A stretch of 64,000 nt of DNA, from NCBI GenBank assembly GCA_029718625.1, contig CM056381.1:52136157-52200156 (forward strand), in the 5' to 3' direction. A program made the translations under genes and the position numbers. The DNA comes from Synaphobranchus kaupii (lineage: Eukaryota; Chordata; Actinopteri; Anguilliformes; Synaphobranchidae). Below are positions 21,704-34,700 of the stretch, one piece after another. Position 1 is the stretch's first letter. Every line of letters starts with the position of its first letter. A model generated the notes under the pieces. The model did no database searches and was not told the origin of the DNA. It saw nothing but the letters and a program-made list of their open reading frames with translations.

Positions 21704-22224
21704 ATATATGTAAGGGGTTTGAAGCACTACTGCGATGAGCCAAACGCGACAAAGAAAAAAGGGATGAAAACCTCCCGGCCGTAGCCAAATAAAAAACACC
21801 CTTGGAAACCGGGATAGCCACGAAACACGGGCAGAGGTATATGAGGAAGAAAAACTCCTTGGCAGAGCCAAACAATAAACACCCTAATGAAACGGGATAG
21901 CCAAGAAACTGGCGAAAATAAAGAAAGTAGAAAAGGCAAGAACAGGAAAAAACAAGGCACCTTCGGAACGTGACTATAACGCCCGATAACTGGTGAAATG
22001 AATGAAAATAAAATAAGACTCAAACTCTCAGAGACAAAGAGAGTAGGAGAGAAAAAGAACAAAAGAAAAGTAAGGGAACTGAAAAGCAATCCCCTGAGCT
22101 TCAGGCAGTCTAAGGTCTAATGCCAAAAACAAACGAACAGATCTTTTTAGGCAGACAGAAGACAACAACTAAACCCTGACATTCGTATGAAAACGAGAAA
22201 TGGGTAGGAGACCATGACAATATA
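21704..22224 (-). mobile_element. solo LTR, TSD ATATA
   Basis: Read on the minus strand, 22219 to 21709 starts TGTCATGGTCTCCTACCC and ends CCCCTTACA, giving a TG…CA LTR of 511 bp. Direct repeats ATATA at 21704-21708 and 22220-22224 are the 5-bp target duplication. No interior or partner LTR is present, so it is a solo LTR from recombination. The start resembles the long-LTR family (TGTCATGGT) but the body differs. Confidence 0.75.
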
Positions 22225-23013
22225 ATAATCAGTACAGATCTGACATCTTAATCACATGTTGTCCCTGCATGATGGTGCAGTGTGGTGCCCTTAACCCAAC
22301 CCCCTAGTGACAGCAGTGACTGAAATTAATCATAATAAGAGATCATAACAAAACTTCTGGCTGAGAGGAGAAAAAGGAGAATAAAAGAGGAAACTAAAGG
22401 AAAGTAGGCTAATAGCAAATAAAGCAGATGGGGTTTAGTGAAAAGAGATGAGTTGAGGACAGGAGATAGATAGACAAATAGTATATTGTGCATTCAAATT
22501 AATATTATTAATATAAATGAATACCAAACGATTTGAAACCACAATTTAGTAAGTGTGAAATTAATATATTTAATGTATTTTACTGTATTATTTTTGGTTC
22601 TACTGTGTAATTCAGTAATTTTGAATTACTTGAATGTGAATTTTATAGTCTGAAATAGCACAAGCAAAATTATTACGTATAGCCATTTTACCAGCACCAA
22701 ATGATGATGATCATACAGAAAAACAGGATGAAAGCAATAACTATTAAAGGCTCACTGTGTTTTTACAAGCAGCAAATCGTACAGCTAGCTACCTTCTATA
22801 AGGTGCATTTATGAATGCAAGAGTTTCAGACGACTATAGTCAAATATCTATATATTTTAGTCTTTTCTAAATAGCTGGCCTTTCAGTCCTATACAATTCA
22901 GCAAAGACAGGAAATGCGGTATCACACCATACAGAATTCCTAAAAGATTATTTAAAAGATTATTTATTGTAACAAACTTTGATCGTATTGTTTCGAGTTG
23001 CCATGAGATACCA
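22225..23013. other. AT-rich spacer
   Basis: No gene or repeat that I can support. Confidence 0.45.
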
Positions 23014-23400
23014 AGACACGTGTATGGAGCTCAAGAACTGACAAAAGTATTTGAATTTGAATTTAGTATATTTGAATTATATACGCATGACATTTAATAA
23101 ACTTGAATTGTTTTGTGGTGTATTTCATAAATTTGCATTTAAACAATGATTTTATTTCAAATATCAACAATTCAGATTGAAATTCAGATTAAAAAAATTC
23201 AGATCCATAAATAAAAATCTCTCAGATTCAAATTTCTGAAATTCTGATTTTCTGTTCACTAGGCCAAAGGTGAAGCATCCGGGCTTCCCAAGAAAAGTAG
23301 AAGCATTCGGAACTGTCAAACTTGCGTTTAGCTTAGTGTTGCCGGGAAGACTTCAAGCTCTGACGCAAGTGTAACGTTAACGAGGTAAGTGCATCCAAAG
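23014..23400 (+). repeat. left inverted arm (partner 30355-31745)
   Basis: Inverse copy of the right arm. Shared phrases are ACACGTGTATGG…TCAAGAACTGACAAAAG, CAATGATTTTATTTCAAATATC-like sequence, GGTGAAGCATC…GGCTTCCCAAG and CGGGAAGACTTCAAG. The stretch near 23076-23090 (ATTATATACGCATGAC) is the empty site of the TIR element at 30880-31680 in the other arm. Confidence 0.75.
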
Positions 23401-23446
23401 GTCTTATGATTTACCTAGCTAGCTAGTTATATATATGTTTAATATA

Positions 23447-24368
23447 TACAGATCCTTTCCAAAAAATTAGAATATCATGGAAAAGTTTTTTTCCCCACAT
23501 AATTCCATTCAAAAAGTGAAACTTTCATAGATTATAGATTCATTACACACAAAGTGAAATATTTCTAGCCTTTATTTGTTTCATTTTTCATAATTTTGGC
23601 TTACAGCTCCAGAAAACCCCCAAAACAGTATTTCAAGAAATTAGAATAGTGTGTCGAAAATCAGCATTTACTTCAGTTATTTCAGAGAATGAGTGGAGTG
23701 GCTTGACTCGAGGAATCCGACAGTTGTAGCCCATGTCCCGGATACGTCTGTACGTGGTGGTTTTTGAAGCACTGACTCCAGCCTCAGTCCACTCCCTCTG
23801 CATCTCCGCCAAATTTTGGAATCGTCTTTGCTTGACAATCCGCTGAAGCCTACGGTCATCTCTTTTGCTTGTGTACCTTCTCCTGCCACATTTTTCCCTT
23901 CCACTAAACTTTCTATTGATATGCTTGGACACTGCACTCTGTGAACAGCCAGCCTCCTTAGCGATGACCTTTTGTGGCTTACCCATCTTCTGGAGGGTGT
24001 CAATGATGGTCTTCTGGCCAATTGTCAAGTCTGCAGTCTTCCCCATACTGAACCAAACTGAGATAAACTTTGCAGGTGTTTTGAGTAAATTAGATGATAG
24101 TGTGACACTCAGTCTAAAACATTCATTCTCTGAAATAACTGAAGTAAATGCTGATTTTCGACACACTATTCTAATTTCTTGAAATACTGTTTTGGGGGGT
24201 TTTCTGGAGCTGTAAGCCAGAATTATGAAAAATGAAACAAATAAAGGCTAGAAATATTTCACTTTGTGTGTAATGAATCTATAATCTATGCAAGTTTCAC
24301 TTTTTTAATGGAATTATGGAAAAAAACAACTTTTCCATGATATTCTAATTCTTAGGAAAGGATCTGTA
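23447..24368 (-). mobile_element. internally deleted Tc1-like element, TA flanks
   Basis: The element 23449-24366 starts CAGATCCTTTCCAAAAAATT and ends with the inverse …AAGGATCTG, flanked by TA. TIRs are long (about 240 bp). Only the N-terminal part of a Tc1-like transposase remains on the minus strand; the catalytic domain is gone. The next Tc1-like element starts immediately after its right TA. Confidence 0.88.
23633..24046 (-). CDS. Tc1-like transposase DNA-binding fragment
   Basis: Start at 24046 (MGKTADLTIGQKTIIDTLQK). About 116 residues match the paired helix-turn-helix DNA-binding region of Tc1-like transposases (GKPQKVIAKEAGCSQSAVSK first HTH, a GRRRYTSKRDDRRLQRIVKQ linker and second HTH, ending near IPRVKP). 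The frame then runs into the left TIR and stops at 23633. No DDE residues are present, so it cannot cut DNA, but the binding part is uninterrupted. If expressed it might bind TIRs and act as a repressor; that is inference. It could equally be inert debris. Confidence 0.65.
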   Translation of the reverse strand: MGKTADLTIGQKTIIDTLQKMGKPQKVIAKEAGCSQSAVSKHINRKFSGREKCGRRRYTSKRDDRRLQRIVKQRRFQNLAEMQREWTEAGVSASKTTTYRRIRDMGYNCRIPRVKPLHSFSEITEVNADFRHTILIS

Positions 24369-24474
24369 TACAGTTGAAGTCGGAAGTTTACATACACTTA
24401 GGTTTAAGTCATTAAAACTAATTTTTAACCACTCCACAGATTTCATGTTAGCAAACTACAGTGCTGGCAAGTCA

Positions 24475-26427
24475 GTTAGTGTCATGGTTTTGGACCTTGT
24501 GGTCCTATGCGGTCGTGTTCCTCGGTGGCCACGCGAGGGCGCTGCCCTGTTGGTAGATGCTTGCTCCGCCCTGCTGAGTTGGGGGAGTGTCTGTTAAGCA
24601 TTTACACCTGTCGTTGTCACCGGAGAGATGTATATAAGCCTACCGTTCCCTTCATTCGGGGCTTCGACATTAATTGTTAATTGTTAATTGTTTTGTATTG
24701 TGGTTTATTGTTGGCTGTGTGTTCTCGTACCATTTTGGCTTCTCGCCTATTTTTAACGTCTCTGTTGAGGCAGGGCTTATTTCTTACTGGCTTGGTAGTT
24801 GATTATCTCGTAGAAGTTTGGGACCGTAAAATCTCTGCTCTATTTTGCCCTTTTAGTGCTTTTCCTCCGTGTATGGAGTTTTGGGCGATTCTGTTCAGAA
24901 CTGTAGTTCTGCTCGCTCTTCGGCACATTTCTTCCCATAGGGAGATCGGGTGTTTAGCTTCTATTTAGTTTCTTAGCTCTTAGAAGTATAGAGTAGTTTC
25001 CCTGGTCCATTTTTCGCCTGTTAAGGGTTCTTATTGAGAGACCTGGCGTTTTGCTTCTACTCAATTCCGTGTTACTGTGAGCCAGTAAGTAGCCTTGGTA
25101 CGTATTTCCCTGTTTGGTCCTTCTCGTGGACTACGTCTCCTTTGTTGTGAGCCAGGGTTTTTATTTGTATTTGAGAGGCTGTCGTGCTATTAAGTTTGCG
25201 TAGGTCTTTTGTTGCAGCCGTCCTATACTCCCTAACTACCTGTGGGACGATTCTCTCCGGGTGTTAGCCTCCTAGTTTATGGAGCTTGGGCTATGTTGTG
25301 GACGTGTTTGTGTTTGACTGCGTGTGTTCTTAAAATAGCCTCGGAACTTTAAATCTCAGTTCCTGCTCGTCTCGTTACATTTCACCTTATTGAGAGGCTG
25401 TCGTGCTATTAAATTTGCGTAGGTCTTTTGTTGCAGCCGTCCTATACTCCCTAACTACCTGTGCGGGACGATTTTGTTGGGAACTGTTGTTCTAGTTTCG
25501 TTCTCCGGGTGTTAGCCTCCTAGTTATATGGAGCTTGGGCTATGTTGTGGACGTGTTTGTGTTTGACTGCGTGTTTTATTAAAATAGCCATGGAACGTTA
25601 ATCTCTGTTCCTTTTCGCCTCGTTATTTATTTACTGAGAGGCTAGGGCGGTTGTTCCAGTTTAAGTTTGCGTTAGTCTATTTGGATAGGAAAGTTATGGG
25701 ACGACGGTGCTCGTCGGCTCACCTGTAAAATGTTTCTCCCTCCAGGGAGATCGGGTGTTTACCCCTTTTCTGCATTGGACTGCAAACCTATTATCGCCAT
25801 GGACCGTTAAATCTTTGTTCCTGTTTCGCCTCATTATATTCCTCTTCATAGAGAGGCAGGGCATTTATTTTCATTTAATCTCGCGTTGGTCTAGCCGGTA
25901 AATGTCCGGTGCTGCCTGTCCGTTTCGTTCCTTTCGGTGCCTTTTCTCCTTGCATGGAGTTTGACGATTTTGTTTGGAACTGCTGTTCTTTTCGTCTTTT
26001 GGCGCATGTCTTCCTATACGGAGGATTGGGCGATTTTGTGGACACGTTTGTGTTTGACCGCGAGTTTGAGAGTAGCCTGGAACGTTGGATCTGTTCCTTT
26101 CGCCTCCGCTATTACTCATACTATCATATTATTTTTGCAGTGTTTGTTGTGTTTTATGTTTGTCTTTACGCTACTCGCCCGTCCTGATTTGTCTCGTTAC
26201 CGAGACAGGGCGCGTATTTATTTCTGGCTGTTCTGATCCCTGTCCTTGCGCTCTACTTGGCGTTTGACAGTGAGCCGGTTAGTAGTGTTTGTAGTGGTGT
26301 TTGTGTTCCTTGTCTTGTCTCCTTCCCTTATCTGCGGGTATCCCGCCTTAGTGGCCTAAGGGCTTAATGATTCCCCTTGCTGCGTTTGGCTCCTCCTTCC
26401 TCACACGTCACGCCACATTACAGTTAG
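24475..26427 (+). mobile_element. solo LTR of the long-LTR family, TSD GTTAG
   Basis: The LTR 24480-26422 (1943 bp) begins TGTCATGGTTTTGGACC and ends CGCCACATTACA, with GTTAG duplicated at 24475-24479 and 26423-26427 inside the Tc1-like element. It has more internal tandem units (the GCCGTCCTATACTCCCTAAC phrase recurs near 25218 and 25437) than the LTRs at 14131 and 17644, plus a TATATAAG at 24631. Solo state implies LTR-LTR recombination after insertion. Confidence 0.9.
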
Positions 26428-26705
26428 GACATCTACTTTGTGCATGACACAAGTAATTTTTCCAACAATTGATTACAGGCAGATTATTTCACTTTTAATT
26501 CACTATATCACAATTCCAGTGGGTCAGAAATTTCCATACACTAAGTTGACTGTGCCTTTAAACAGCTTGGAAAATTCCAGAAAATTATATCATGGCTTTA
26601 GAAACTTCTGATAGGCTAATTGACATTGTTTGAGTCAATTGGAGGTGTACCTGTGGATGTATTTTAAGGTCTACCTTCAAACTCAGTGCCTCTTTGCTTG
26701 ACATC

Positions 26706-27716
<1,011 letters not shown>

Positions 27717-27970
27717 CAGAGTGTATGTAAACTTCTGACCCACTGGTAATATGATGAAAGAAATAAAAGCTGAAATAAATCATTCTCTCTACTATTATTC
27801 TGCCATTTCACATTCTTAAAATAAAGTCGTGATCCTAACTGACCTAAGGCAGGGAATGTTTACTAGGATTAAATGTCAGGAATTGTGAAAAACTTCACTT
27901 CAGTGTTAATGGATTTGGCTAAGGTGTATGTAAACGTTCGACTTCAACTGTACATATATACATATATATA

Positions 27971-29505
27971 TACACTACTCACAAAAAGTTAGGGATATTC
28001 GGCTTTCGGGTGAAATTTCAGGATGAACCTAAAATGCACTATAACCTTTACAGGTGAAATTAATTTGACCTTCTCTAAACTTTTGAATGCACATGTCCAA
28101 CTATTCAATGTTTCAGTACTTTTTGCACAACTTGCTGTTCTCTAACAAGGAGCTGAACGGCAAAATTCACAACAGGTGTTTGATCCATGAATCGATCAAT
28201 AAATTTCCTGGTTCAATTAGAATTGGTATTTAAACAGTCCTCTTCATCATGCTGTTCACATTTTGACATCATGAGACCAAGACGACACCTAACAATTGAT
28301 CAACAGTACCTCGCCATTGCGAGGCTTCAAACAGGATGTTCTCAGAGGGAAGTGGCCACTGAGCTTAGAGTGTCACAGAGTGTCATCAGCAGGTTGCAAC
28401 AGAGATACAGAGAGACTGGAAGAGTCAAAGAAAGGCATAAAAGTGGACGTCCTTTGGCCACATCCCACACTGATGACCGCTTCATTGTGAACAGTGCCCT
28501 GCGGAACCGGATGATGAATGCCACTCAACTACAGGCACATTTAAGGGAGGTGAGAGGCACCCAAGTGTCACGTCAGACCATTCGAAACCATTTACATCAG
28601 TGTGGTCTGCGTGCTAGACGACCTGCAAGGGTACCTGACCACACCACCAGGCACAGGCGTCATCGTCTTGCATGGGCCAGGGAGCATTTACGCTGGACGA
28701 GGGACCAGTGGGCCTCAGTGCTGTTCTCTGATGAAAGTCGATTCACGTTGAGCAGAAATGATGGCCGCCAACGATGTTGGAGACGTCAAGGAGAGCGCTA
28801 TGCATCAGCCACTGTTGTCACCAGACGACCCTTTGGTGGTGGCGGTGTTACAGTGTGGGCAGGTGTGTCTAGTCAATACAGAACTGCCCTACACTTTGTG
28901 AATGGTACAGTGACAAGCCCATACTACCTGAATAACATCATTAATCCAGTCATTGTGCCCCTGCATGAACAACACAGGCCTAATTTCATCTTCATGGACG
29001 ACAATGCTCCAGCTCATCGAGGTCGCATCATTAGGGAAAGGCTGCTGGAGACTGGGGTACCTCAAATGGAGTGGCCTGCACTTTCTCCAGACCTGAATCC
29101 CATAGAAAACCTATGGGATCAGCTGACTCACCGTGTAGAGGCTCGTAACTCTGTACCCCAGAACCTCAATGACCTGAGGGCCGCCCTTCAAGAAGAGTGG
29201 GATGCCATGCCTCAGTAGACAATAAGTCGACTTGTGAACAGCATGAGACGTCGTTGTCAAGCTGTAATTGATGCTCAAGGGCACATGACAAGTTATTGAG
29301 ACATTGACATTTTTGTTGTGGTATACCCACCACTGTTGTTGGCTTTTGTTTCAATAAATTGTTTGAGATGAGGAAATCACCATTGCATGCTTCTACTTAA
29401 ATGCCCTACTTTCATGATACGTATAATATCACTGTAGCGTGAACTTACATTTTCCATAAATTTCACCCGAAAGCCAAATATCCCTAACTTTTTGTGAGTA
29501 GTGGT
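27971..29505 (+). mobile_element. Tc1-like element, CACTACTCACAAAAAG family, copy A
   Basis: Left end CACTACTCACAAAAAGTTAG at 27973 and right end CTTTTTGTGAGTAGTG at 29503. The left flank is TA; the right flank reads GTATAT, so the right duplication is blurred in a TA-rich tract. Same family as 45734-47263. The transposase has one stop. Confidence 0.9.
28271..29299 (+). pseudogene. Tc1-like transposase copy A, one late stop
   Basis: Start [20 protein letters not shown] at 28271, chosen because the same Met begins the intact sister gene and the upstream 28 codons look like TIR/UTR translation. Motifs: [23 protein letters not shown], catalytic [19 protein letters not shown] and [13 protein letters not shown], and the glycine-rich [11 protein letters not shown] single TAG at 29216-29218 replaces the CAG (Gln) of the sister copy and removes the last 27 residues (…MTSY at 29296). 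Everything needed for catalysis lies before the stop. A handful of amino-acid changes separate it from the intact copy. Confidence 0.92.
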
Positions 29506-29524
29506 ATATGTATATATATATATA

Positions 29525-30150
29525 TAAAACTTGAAGGGTTTCTTCTCCCAACTTATTTTTCCATAGAGTTCAATAGGAAGATTTGTCAGGAGAAACAACC
29601 CTGAAAGTGATCCATCCATATCTACTGCATATCTGGCAGCAGAGTGATGGCTTGAGGCTCGTTTGATACCTCACACCCTTGATGACTTACAGCCATTTCG
29701 CCAACCATGTATTCCATACTGTTCCAGCATAATTTACAACTAAATCTAGTCCCACCCCTCAATTCCCATAGAGATCCATTCAAATGCAGAGAAGTTATAG
29801 TATCGCTTGTAGGAGTACCGTACCAGAAAATAAGATATCAAGAGTCTTTTGATATTGTTGGGTCACAGACATCAGGCAATCATGGCATGCAAAGGATATG
29901 CAACAAAAAATTAAAAATTATTATTTTATTCTACATTACGTTAAACTGTCCAATATTTTTTGATACCAGAAAATGGGGGGGGGGGACTATGTACAAAAGG
30001 TTCTATAATTTCAAAACGGTTCATCCCTCAAATTAAAGCTGACAGTTTGCACCTCAACCACATTGTCATCGTATCCTTTCAAACTCAAACTGCTAGAGTA
30101 CAGAATCAAAATAACAAAAAATGTGTCACTGTCCATGGTGCTCACTATAT
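29525..30150 (+). repeat. dispersed repeat R1, copy 2
   Basis: The longest R1 copy. It starts AAAACTTGAAGGGTTTCTTC next to the Tc1 right end and continues through CCCATAGAGATCCATTCAAATG and GGTCACAGACATCAGG to about TGTGTCACTGTCC. A run of G lies near 29975. Non-coding. Confidence 0.7.
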
Positions 30151-30354
30151 ATATTTAAAGAATAGCTAGCTTAAGTGGCCATATCTTAAGTGCTTGTGTT
30201 ATTAAACATTTTGTCTTTTAAATCACTGGGTTTGTCTTTGAGGTTGTGGTTTGCATTTAAGTGGCTTAGTGTTACCTCCACTACTGTACACCTGGTTATT
30301 GCAACGCAGGTGGATTTTAGGACATAACATTAATAAACACTCAAAACGCTGTAT

Positions 30355-31745
30355 TGCTACTAGCGTCAGAGCCACTAACTTGAAGTCTTCCCGGCTGCCC
30401 GGTCATGTCGCAGGGTTGCCAGATTTTCCTACCCCACTTACCCTTTCCACTTCCCCGCCCAATCAGGGCAAAAAACCCACACAATCCACCAAAACCCGCC
30501 CAATAAGGACTTGTGCAACGTATTCCATAATATATTCATGTCCGGTCAAAGCCATTTTGTACATGTACAATGAGTTTAAAAGAAATACAATTGGGTGTGA
30601 AATTTCCCTATCTGGCAACACTAAGCTAAACGTGAGTTTGACAGTTCCGAACGCTTCCCTTGGGAAGCCCAGATGCTTCACCTTTGGCCGAGTTAACATA
30701 ATATCTGAATTTTAAATTGAATTTAAGAAATTTCAATCCGAAAGATTTGTATTTATGGATATGAATTTTTAAAATCTGAATTTCAATCTGAATTGTTGAT
30801 ATTTAAAAAAAATCATTGTTTAAATGCAAATTTATGAAATACACCACAAAAAATGTAAGTTTATTAAATGTCACACATACAGTGCTGCTCGAAAGTTTGT
30901 GAACCCTTTAGAATTTTCTGTTTATCTGCATAAATTCGATCTAATATGTGATCACATCTTCATCTAAGTCCTAAAACTTGATAAAGTGAACCCAGCTCAA
31001 CAAAAAACATATTCTTTTATAATTAATTAATTAATTATCCAACATTAAATGCTTTGTTGGAAAAAATATGTGAACCCTTGGATCACACGTATTTTTAAAG
31101 TAACATATTTAATATTTGGTCGCATATCCTTTGCATGCTGTTACTTCCTGAAGTCTGTGACCCATCAATATCAAAAGACTCTCGATATTTTAGTTTCAGG
31201 TACTGTTACAAGCAATACTATAACCTCTCTGCATTTGAATGGATCTCTATGGGAATTGGGGGGTGAGACTAGATTCAGCTGTAAATTACACTGGTACAGT
31301 ATGGAACACATGACTGGCTAAATGGCTGTAAGACATCCAGGGTCTAAGGTATCAAATGAGCCCCAAACCATCACTCTGTGGCCAGATATGGAGTAGATGT
31401 GGATGGCTGACTGCAAGGGTTATTTCTATGGGGGAAAAAGTCAGGAGAAGAAACCCTTCAAGTATTAAAAATACATATGATCCAAGGGTTCACATACTTT
31501 TTCCAACAAAGCTTTTAATGTTGGATAGGTTTGCTCAATAAATAAATTATAAAAGAATAATGTTTTTTGTTGAGCTGGGTTCACTTTATCAAGTTTTAGG
31601 AAATGTGATCACATTTTAGATCGAATTAATGCAGATATACAGAAAATTCTAAAGGGTTCACAAACTTTCGAGGAGCACTGTATATAATTCAAATATACGA
31701 AATTCAAATTCAAATACTTTTGTCAGTTCTTGAGTCCCATACACG
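30355..31745 (-). repeat. right inverted arm with two interruptions
   Basis: Reverse complement of 23014-23400. It is interrupted at 30395-30615 by about 220 bp carrying CAGGGTTGCCAGAT (a common fish MITE terminus, also at 56592 and, inverted, near 57195) and at 30880-31680 by a TA-flanked TIR element. The comparison with the left arm defines both empty sites. Confidence 0.72.
30878..31682. mobile_element. non-autonomous Tc1/mariner-type element
   Basis: The element 30880-31680 starts CAGTGCTGCTCGAAAGTTTG and ends CAAACTTTCGAGGAGCACTG, with TA on both sides. TIR similarity extends about 190 bp (TTGGAAAAAATATGTGAACCC / inverse near 31495). It has no transposase; the interior is a minus-strand R1 copy (31135-31470). 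Confidence 0.88.
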
Positions 31746-33589
31746 TGCCCTACTTGACAGAAAAGATTTTAATTGTTCAGTACATAGAGCTAATGCAGGA
31801 ACACCAGCAGCAGCAATTCGCAGCTGCTGCACTTGTGCAGGATGGTTTATGTTGAGAAACCACCCAAAGAGAAAAAAAAAACATATTGCAGAATGTGGAC
31901 AGGAATAAGACATGTCGAAGATGTACTAGCGACGACTCCACAACTCTAACCTCTTCTCCCGTTCCACAGACCATAGAACCATGCCTTGCCAGCTTTCCTG
32001 CTACCAGCCTACCAGCTTAGCTACCTGTGTGTGGTGCTGAAGAGAACCAAAGACAGCTCAGCTCATTGGCTATACACATTATAAACTGCATCATTACACA
32101 TCACAACACTACACAAGCCATGCCTAAATACTGCAGATAAACTCAAACCTGTTCGGTTTCATCATCCATGATGAGAACAAGATAGGATCGGGACAACTCT
32201 GAATGCATGACTAACCATGTCACACCAAACAATCGTGCATTCCAATCAAGCTAAAACTGAGGATTTCTCCCCAATATTGAGATTTGTCTGTGACAGCAAA
32301 ACCACAGCAGATATTGTATAGCGTATGATAGGCATAAATACACCCGATCAAGGATTTAGCAGCTGTAACAGAAGCTAGCAGCTAGCAACATAACATTACA
32401 CCTACAGCTAGTGGAAATACTCTTCTTTCATGGTGAGAGACTTGGCAAGGAGATTGCAATTATAATTACCTTTTCAACAAAGCCCGGCCAAGCAGAGTGA
32501 TGAGATGCGGATCCAGGCTTGAACCCTTCCTAACCCAGGGCGATAGTGCCACCAATTATGTGTCTCCCTGCGGGGCTGCCAGCCACAGTCAGCATTCAGG
32601 GATTCCGCTGAATGCAATACATGTCCATGGACCAGGGATCAGCACACAAATGCACGTCTTACATTTTTAATTTTAATTTTAGAGCAGCAACCAAGGAAAC
32701 TGACAGTTAGTTGAATTGGCTTTGGAGGGCGGAATTTGCAAAGGGTTTGCAGTATATTAAGTCAGGAGGTTAATATGTCTTGATTGTTGTGGCAGACAGT
32801 GAGAGGAAGGCCAAGGTAGGCTGTATACGACATTTCTCCTGCAAATGACATCTTGGCCCCTGTGACAGGCTAGACCCTGGTGGTTTCCGCTCATGAAAGC
32901 TGGATCGGGGATCATAGTCTTTGCAGCATTTTGTACGTTTAACAAGGAGATGGAATCTATTTGGCAATAAATTTATGCTCCCTCCCTGACAGATCCCTGC
33001 GCTGTCCCATAGTCCTCTGGGTATTCGCCAGTGTGGGCACTCAAGCTTCCCTGCCTGATGCTTTATTGCCTAGTAAAACACAAGGCTGTTCTCCTCTGCT
33101 GTCTATTCATCTCAGTGGCCCTTTATGAAACATTCCTTGCTCTAGGCTTTTGCAATACTATGTGGCCTATAAAAGATATTGCGCACATTTGTTCTGTCCC
33201 TCTAAGTGGATCTGGTGATGTTCGTTTCATATTCTCACCCTCGGAACATACAGAGTGATGTCATGCATTCACCTCAGGTGTTGCTAACATGTAACCGTGC
33301 CATTGCATCATTTTTTCCCCCCACATTTTTTCAGCATGTAGGGAATTAGGCTTGTGACAGAGGGTTTAGGGTTAAATCCCGAGTGTGACTCTGCTTGTGT
33401 TACCTTACCTTGAGAATGGTGCTTTGCTCAGATTGCTTCAGTAAACATTCAGCCCGTGGTGGTGTCAGCCGCTGGACCGCTCGCAAAATAACCTCATTAC
33501 AATCTTCCCCTCAGGCGGTCGTGCTGGGCTGGAGCTGTCCATTGACATCTGTGCCTATCAATGCACACCTACCTCTCTTTACTGTGATT
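31746..33589. other. spacer, no assigned content
   Basis: No convincing gene. Open frames at 31720-31908, 32757-32967 and 33031-33258 lack recognisable domains and overlap on both strands. Nothing else seen. Confidence 0.45.
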
Positions 33590-34700
33590 ACAGATGCCCG
33601 TATAAGATGGAGAGAAAGGCCTGAGTGCCTGGTTCCAACAGGAAGGAAGAAGGGTTCTGGTGGTTCTGTAATGGTGTGGGGTTCATTTTCCAGGCATGGT
33701 TTGGATAAATCCATTTAGAACAGTGGTTCTCAACCCTGCTCCTGGAGTACCCCTGTGTATGCTGGTTTTCATTCCAACCACAATTGCAATGCCAGAATTT
33801 TAACAAGCTGTTAATGTTTCTTAATTAGGTGTTTTTAATGTTTAGAGGGATTATTACCCTCTTAAACCACATTATGTTAGCAATAACTATGCATGCCATT
33901 TAGAATAAATATTCACATTTTGCTGTATTGTAAACGATTAAAAAGAGGTAAAAAATGTTTTAACTAATCAAATTAAAGTCTGAGGTGAATCAATAGGCTC
34001 ATAATTAGTGAAATTGTGGAGACATGGCCACTAAAACTAACCGTTTGGAAAATAATTAAGAATTCAAAGACAAAGCAAATGATAACAAGCCAAACCAAAT
34101 TGTGTTAACAAGTTTAAGGAAAAAATTATGAAGGAACTTGTGTTCAATTACCTAATTAGGAGCCTATTCACTCACAGTTGTTACCTCTTCTTTACAATTG
34201 TTTGCAATATAACGTATAAGCATAATGAACATGGGAATTTTATTATTCATGGCATGCATAGCTATTGCTACCATAATGTGACTTAAGAGGGTAAATAATC
34301 CCTCTAAACATTAAAAACACCTAATTAATTTAACAGTTTGTTAAAATTCTGGTATTGCAATTGTGGTTGGAAGGAAAACCAGCATACACAGGGGTACTCC
34401 AGGACCAGGGTTGAGAACCACTGATTTAGAAGGCAAGGTCAATGCTAATGATCACCCTCATCCCATGTTGGGAAAAAGAAAAATGTTCTTTCCTGCCAGG
34501 ATGGTAGACCACAGATGACACGTGGCCACCCATTGGTTCGAAGAGCATGACAGTGATGTTATCCATATGCTATGGCTGTCTCAATCACCAGATCTGAATC
34601 CAATTGTGCATTTATGGGAGATTCTGGAATTACATTTGTTTTCCACCTCCAACAAGGCAAGAGTTAATTGACTTTCTCATGGAAGATGGTGGTAGGCCAA
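33590..34700 (+). pseudogene. old Tc1-like transposase relic split by a MITE
   Basis: Before the MITE the frame reads ARIRWRERPECLVPTGRKKG then GSGGSVMVWGSFSRHG. After it, frames recover FEEHDSDVIHMLWLSQSPDL and NPIVHLWEI, the catalytic block of Tc1-like enzymes. The final catalytic Glu has become Val (PIVHLW instead of PIEHLW). TIRs and the N-terminal domain are not recognisable, and several frame changes are present. Much older than the other Tc1-like copies in the window. Confidence 0.8.
33713..34431. mobile_element. hAT MITE, CAGTGGTTCTCAA family, TSD ATTTAGAA
   Basis: The element 33721-34423 (703 bp) starts CAGTGGTTCTCAACCCTG and ends CAGGGTTGAGAACCACTG, and the 8-bp ATTTAGAA is duplicated exactly at 33713-33720 and 34424-34431. 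Long inverted-repeat arms (GGTTTTCATTCCAACCACAA and inverse) make it strongly foldback. Related fragments are at 12505-13000 and 52413-52666. Confidence 0.92.
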
